DNA from: Gibbula magus
Lineage: Eukaryota; Mollusca; Gastropoda; Trochida; Trochidae
Direction: 5' to 3'
DNA: 64,000 nucleotides
Assembly: GCA_936450465.1 (NCBI GenBank)
Contig: OW388289.1
Coordinates: 72,352,420-72,416,419 of the forward strand
The position numbers and the translations under genes are program-made. Below, piece after piece: positions 59,591 to 64,000 of this stretch. A model generated the notes under the pieces. That model worked only from the letters and a program-made list of their open reading frames with translations, had not been told where the DNA came from and did not search any database. Positions within the stretch are counted from its first letter, which is position 1; each line of letters starts with the position of its first letter.

Positions 59591-60489
59591 TGTTGGTCCT
59601 GGAGTTTCTGCAGTCTAGATTGGATGCGGGCTTGGCCGCATCGACTGTCAGAGGTTACTCCACGGCTATTTCAGCCTTTCATGTCCCGGTGGACGGCGCT
59701 CTTTTGGGTGCCCATCCATTGGTCCAGCGTTTTTTAGCAGGCGTGGACAGGATCCGGCCTCCTGTGAGGCGGATCAGCCCAGTGTGGGACCTTTCAATAG
59801 TCCTCGATTGGCTATCGGGGCCTAGGTTCAGGGATTTGTCTTCACTGTCTCTCCAGTTATTGACCTGGAAGGCAGCTTTTCTAGTGGCGGTGGCGTCTGG
59901 CAGACGGGTAGGCGACATACATGCTATGTCCGCCGATCCCGATCTCACAGTCTTCCACAGGGACAGAGTCAGTATCAGGCTGCCAGACTCCTACCGGCCA
60001 AAAGTGGCCCACTCCTTTCATGTGTCGGCCCCCATTGAATTGCCCGCGCTTAGACAGCCGGCAGCTTCGGGCTCTCAGGCCTCGCACGATCACATCCTAG
60101 ACGTGCGTAGGACCTTGAGAGCATATGTTAAGAGAACAGCCTCTATCCGTAGGGATAGTCAGCTTTTCTGCTGTTACGGTGGAGGTAAACAAGGTTTGCC
60201 CGCCTCCAAACAGTCAATCTCGAGATGGATTGTCTCGGCAATATGCTTAGCGTATGTTCACAAGGGCCGTGAGCCCCCAGGTGACCTCAAGGCTCATTCG
60301 GTTAGGGCAGTCGCGACGTCCAAGGCGTACGCAGCGGCCCTGCCTATCGAAGAGATCTGCTCCGCTGCTATCTGGAGCCAGCCTAGCACGTTCATTCGTC
60401 ATTACCAACTCGACAGGCTCTCGGGCGAGCGTGCTCGGTTTGGTCAGACAGTTCTCTCCGGTGGGCAGAGTCGTCAACCCCCTAGCTGA
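59403..60489 (+). CDS. DIRS ORF3: tyrosine recombinase (conserved portion)
   Basis: The frame is open from 57403 to the stop at 60487-60489, but recognisable recombinase sequence begins only near 59420, overlapping the end of ORF2 by about 170 bp. In numbering from 57403 it has an N-terminal core-binding region (about 673-800: RNRLQSSGIPARVADTIL, then STVRGYSTAISAFH), catalytic Arg835 in ASGRRVGDIH (compare the GQRVGD of lambda integrase), His965-x-x-Arg968 in KAHSVRAVATSK, Trp991 and the nucleophile Tyr1001 in RHYQLD. These are the R, H-x-x-R, H/W and Y residues of tyrosine recombinases. It would insert a circular DNA copy without target duplication. The true start is unknown; internal initiation or coupling to ORF2 is likely. 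The start given here is a boundary of convenience. Confidence 0.92.
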
Positions 60490-60855
60490 ATGAGCTGATG
60501 AGGGTTGGTCGATCTGTTGTTTTTAATTATTAACTAACGCCACTAATATCCGTTGATACTAAGGGCCCAAGTCCTTTATCCCACGGTTATTTCCCCGGCT
60601 GAGGACTCCCGTGGGGTGATCTTTGCTATGGGATTTTTTGTCCTCATCTTCTCTCTTTCAAAAAAGGGGGGGGGGCGGGGTTTTCAGACCTGTAAGGCGA
60701 CTGAGAGTGCGCCACGTAATCCCCAGGTCATTGAGGTTATAGCCCATGGTGGATCCATTTTTGTACTTTGGGTGAGTAATCTCTTGTACTTCGTTTTGCG
60801 CCTTCGGGTGCAGTCTGAATGCCACTGCCATTGATTTAATCTTTGGGAGTCTGTC
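60490..60855 (+). other. 3' noncoding part of the DIRS-like element
   Basis: This is the noncoding stretch between the recombinase stop and the internal complementary region. It includes a homopolymer block AAAAAAGG followed by about ten G and GCGGGG at 60660-60679. No open frame with a domain is present. Confidence 0.7.
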
Positions 60856-60952
60856 TTATGCAATAAGTACCCCAAGGAGGATCCCTTCTGAAAAAGAATC
60901 GAACAAACCTGTATAGGTTCCAGATTCTTTGAAGAGGATCCTCCTTGGGGTA
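60856..60952 (+). repeat. Internal complementary region of the DIRS-like element
   Basis: Positions 60856-60898 are the exact reverse complement of the left end 55214-55256 (43 bp). Positions 60899-60952 are the exact reverse complement of the right end 61164-61217 (54 bp). The two parts abut with no gap, so the region records the sequence of the element's joined ends, as expected for the DIRS circular-intermediate model. It also fixes the element boundaries to the base, apart from chance matches with host sequence. Confidence 0.96.
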
Positions 60953-60990
60953 GGGCCACCCACCTCCCCTTCATTCAGCCTGCATGACTG

Positions 60991-61217
60991 GATTGGAAAG
61001 TGGTGAGGTTAGAGTTACCGCCCTTGGTTGCATGACAACCGTAAGGGGTGAGGCTCGAAAGGGGTGACCCAAAGTACGTTTTTTTAGTTTTTTAACTAAT
61101 TTTATGTGGAAAATATAGTTACAACCTGTCATATATCTAAAATCAAGGATTTTATGCAATAAGTACCCCAAGGAGGATCCTCTTCAAAGAATCTGGAACC
61201 TATACAGGTTTGTTCGA
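60991..61217 (+). repeat. Right inverted terminal repeat of the DIRS-like element
   Basis: Positions 60991-61180 pair with 55228-55417. The outer 37 bases (61181-61217, TCTTCAAAGAATCTGGAACC onward) are specific to the right end and reappear inverted only in the internal complementary region. This asymmetry of the ends is normal for DIRS elements. Confidence 0.95.
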
Positions 61218-61480
61218 ATTTACTGGTGCTTTCAAGAGTATACAGTATTTAATTTGTATCATATGGCAGCTAGTATAAATGCAGGGAGAAAGCCTGCAAC
61301 GCCATTGTCTATGCATTGTGGGGAAACCTGAAAGCATAGAACAAACCATGAGTAATACAGGACTGAAGTTCAGTGTAGCATTGCACCCAAACCTTACTGC
61401 ATGAAAAACAGTTCTCTGCTGAACACAAAATTGAAGAGCCCTTGACAGGATTTGAACCTTTTGATCTGGAGCTCTCTCTC
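61218..61480 (-). mobile_element. Main part of the SINE interrupted by the DIRS-like element
   Basis: Reading toward higher coordinates this is the reverse complement of the SINE at 145-462: remnants of the tail (ATTTACTGG, CTTTCAAGAGTAT), GGGAGAAAGCCTGCAACGCC at 61281-61300, CATTGCACCCAAACCTTACTG at about 61380-61400, CAGTTCTCTGCTG and a degraded box B (GGATTTGAACCTTTTGATC). The beginning of the tail lies at 55203-55213, before the retrotransposon. Head and box A are worn, so the SINE is old compared with the DIRS-like insertion. Confidence 0.82.
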
Positions 61481-64000
61481 GTCTGGGTTAAGATTCTAAG
61501 TCTTGTTACTACTTGCTGTAATGTGGAGCATCTCCATTCAGCATGCATCTGATGCCAAGTGATGTCACCTGCTCAATCTCCTGGATACAGTCCACATTCC
61601 CCGGGGAGTTCCCCTGTCTCATCCTCACCAGACTGCTCCAACCACAGCTTCATTAGTCCTGCCGTCTTCCTTCATTGGTCTTTTTCATCAGGACACAGGA
61701 CAGCAGGTTACCGTTGGGACAATATTGCAGCAAACTAACTGAAGAGAGGATTTGATGGTTCAACCATAAATCGTGTCAACAATGCTTGTGCAGTACAGTA
61801 CTTACAAAGCTTAGTGATATTTCTGCATACTGAAGTATGACTTTTAGAACAGTATGACTGTCCCTTATAAAATTATATATGAAATCTTTTGCATCTCATG
61901 TTCTTGCCCAACATTGCAAACTTGATGCACAAATGAATGAGCCTTTGAGAACAAAAGTCCTTAGCGATAAATTTTACAAATCAATAGTTATAAAACAAAA
62001 CATGTAATAAGAATTTTTTTTTTTTTTTAAAATGTAAGTAATTGAGGTATTGTATAATCAACATGCATTTTATGAGAACAATTAAAACAAGAGTCTGACA
62101 TAATTTTGTCTATATGAATCTGTATGATTTTGGTGTGGAAGGGAAATAACATTTTAGAGAGTGTGAGAGAGTCTGCTCTGAATGAGACAGCGTGTTAATT
62201 ACAGGAGCAGGAACATGAATGTCATTACCCTGTGAGGAGCATGCATCCTGTCCTCTGGTCAATCCCATGTAACGAGAGGTCACCCTCGCACAGGATGCCC
62301 TTGCTTGCTAATGAAGATGGAGTCGGCCATATTGCACTCCTAAACGTTCGCAGGAGCAGTGGCCATTGTTCATATTGCACAGCAAATTGTTCTAATATTC
62401 TGTTATGGTTGTATTGTCTCTGATAATGAAAGGTCAAATTTGCTCTTGAAGCTACGTTTACCTATGAGGAAGCGATGTACATTGGACTGTTATCCAAGCT
62501 GACGTTGGCAATGCAGGTCGTGTTATTACCATGTTGGCTCCATCAGGATCCATGCATTGTGACACTGCTGAAGCACAAGCAGGCAAATCATCTCCGTCAT
62601 CTGGGCCCTCGTTCAGTTACGCAGGAGACACTGTATTACCTGAGCAATGTCAGACATTTGTCTGCAGATATGAATGTATCGTTCTTGTCATTGCTAGCGA
62701 CTTTTTGCCGCTCTTGTTTATCTTTTTGTGAACCAATTATGTATGTTTACCATTGACCCAAAGTAATTCCATGTGAGTTTTTGACATGTTCTTGTTTCTG
62801 GAAACATCTTGTACAGAGATGTTTTTGATTTTTTAATGAGATATATATTTCCTTGATTGTTTATGTTTGCCAAGTATTAATTTTGAGATATATTGTTTTT
62901 ATTCTTCAATAGATTTTCTTCGAATCGAATATATGTCTGTGTGTAAATTCAACATTTTTGTTTTCAACAGAATACCTGCTTCTATAATAATAAACTTACA
63001 GATGGAACCAAATACATGCTGGCTGACAATATATATAACATACAAAATATATAGATATAACCCAAACATATAACTGAAACATGTCTAAAGTGTGCATGTC
63101 TGTGGTGCCTTAATGGTAGTTCTGCCATTGTATGGAATCAGGACCCATTGGCAGCATGATTCATCACCGTGTTAGCGCCACTTAGAGATGTGTCGCCCAC
63201 AATATACCCTTGTGGTAACACAAAGCAAGTTGACAAGAAGCCAGACTAGAGTTTGCAGTATGGTGGTTTTCATTAGAACTGAGAGACTTACCTCACATCT
63301 GTTCCCTACCCTGAGGGAGTAAAGACTTCTCAGACTAATTTGTCTTAATTACCTGTATCTATTATTTCAGATGGTTTCAATTTTCCTTCATAATCAAATT
63401 TTCCTAATGATTACACAAAGAGGTTTAGTTTTCAAAACCAAAATTTTCTTGTGACTCATAATAATTTAGGTTATATACTCGGAACAAAAAATAAAGGAAC
63501 ACTAGTAGTAATTTTAATGAACAAGAATTCTTATTCTAAAAATGTAAAAGATACTTAGTATTTGAGTGACCACGGTACAATTGACAAGCATATCAGTTCC
63601 TTATGTGTTTTTAGAACTGTTGAAATGTTAATTCACTCCGTTAAGTAAATTTTTAAGTCAGTGCTTTGGGATTTTCTGTATTGCTATGGGTTATGTATAT
63701 ACAGGGTTTCTCATGACTTCAATGTTCTAGCTATAGTCATTCCTGGATTTCTTATGATTTCTGGATCACTTTGCTTTATATGTCATGCTTATCTTATGAC
63801 AGTTTTCTAGCTGGTTTTATTTCAAGGCTTATTGAAGACGGTTTTGGTTTTTAAAAATCTTCATTTTCTTATTATACAGATGGTATTATTTTGGTTTCAT
63901 TTTAGATAATGCTTTTGTTGTCATTTTGTCTGAATATTCCTTAGATTGTTAAATCTTCTTCATATTTCTTTCTTTCGTAATCTTCGCATTAAAAGAAAGT
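61481..64000. other. AT-rich noncoding stretch; poly(T) at 62014-62028
   Basis: No domain-bearing frame, RNA gene or repeat was recognised. A run of about 15 T is at 62014-62028. Confidence 0.4.

Larger units (their letters stand above)
55214..61217 (+). mobile_element. DIRS1-like tyrosine-recombinase retrotransposon
   Basis: The element is about 6.0 kb and contains, in order: left inverted terminal repeat, leader with a candidate intron, gag-like ORF1 in two frames, RT/RNase H/methyltransferase-like ORF2, overlapping tyrosine recombinase ORF3, an internal complementary region, and right inverted terminal repeat. Inverted repeats plus an internal region complementary to both ends, together with RT and a tyrosine recombinase but no integrase or protease, define the DIRS group. 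Such elements are thought to replicate by reverse transcription to a circle that the recombinase inserts without target-site duplication. The terminal repeats differ at 1 of 190 positions, and all catalytic residues I checked are present, so the copy is young. A one-base frame change in ORF1 is its one visible defect. It is clearly more GC-rich than the host DNA. Confidence 0.95.

Noticed and set aside
56092..60477. Minus-strand frames inside the DIRS-like element
   Set aside because: They are antisense shadows of GC-rich coding sequence without recognisable motifs.
57403..60489. A single 1,028-residue recombinase protein
   Set aside because: The first ~670 codons overprint ORF1/ORF2 and look like out-of-frame translation of them; only the last ~355 residues show recombinase features.
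55214..61217. LTR (Gypsy/Copia) or endogenous retrovirus
   Set aside because: Terminal repeats are inverted, not direct; there is no protease, DDE integrase, primer-binding site or envelope gene, and a tyrosine recombinase is present.

Overview
This is about 64 kb of AT-rich eukaryotic (animal) DNA dominated by noncoding sequence and repeats. Several copies of one tRNA-derived SINE are present. Two repeat-tail types occur, ending in a GTGGCRTTAAA-like motif followed by ACCTC or ACTC repeats, which I associate with gastropod molluscs (abalone- or limpet-like). The organism call is an inference. Nothing bacterial or phage-like is present.

Host gene content is very low. The only host exon I can support is at 9111-10402 on the + strand. 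It has a strong 3' splice site, roughly 1.1 kb of 5' UTR, then a start codon and signal peptide, and it ends at a consensus 5' splice site in phase 1. It looks like the signal-peptide exon of a secreted or cell-surface protein. No later coding exon is recognisable, so much or all of 10.4-64 kb may be one very large intron. Upstream, at about 2.0-6.7 kb, lies a stretch unusually rich in ACCTG (E-box-like) and TTAATTA-type motifs, built partly from several decayed tandem repeats. It could be an old satellite, an enhancer, or both.

The main element is a nearly complete DIRS1-like tyrosine-recombinase retrotransposon at 55214-61217, which is GC-rich against the AT-rich host. It has 190-bp inverted terminal repeats differing at one position. 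A 97-bp internal complementary region matches both element ends base for base and so fixes the circle junction. Its frames are a two-part gag-like ORF1, a reverse transcriptase/RNase H/methyltransferase-like ORF2, and an overlapping tyrosine-recombinase ORF3. All key RT, RNase H and recombinase residues are visible. ORF1 shows a candidate spliceosomal intron of 481 bp right after its first nine codons, and a +1 frame change at a GGGG run. The element sits inside the 3' tail of a minus-strand SINE.

The rest of the window holds minisatellites (28-, 34-, 38-, 53-, 61- and about 94-bp units) and many decayed tandem repeats with 80-160-bp units. The 94-bp array has grown out of a SINE body. The 28-bp array has no stop codon in any of the three forward frames.
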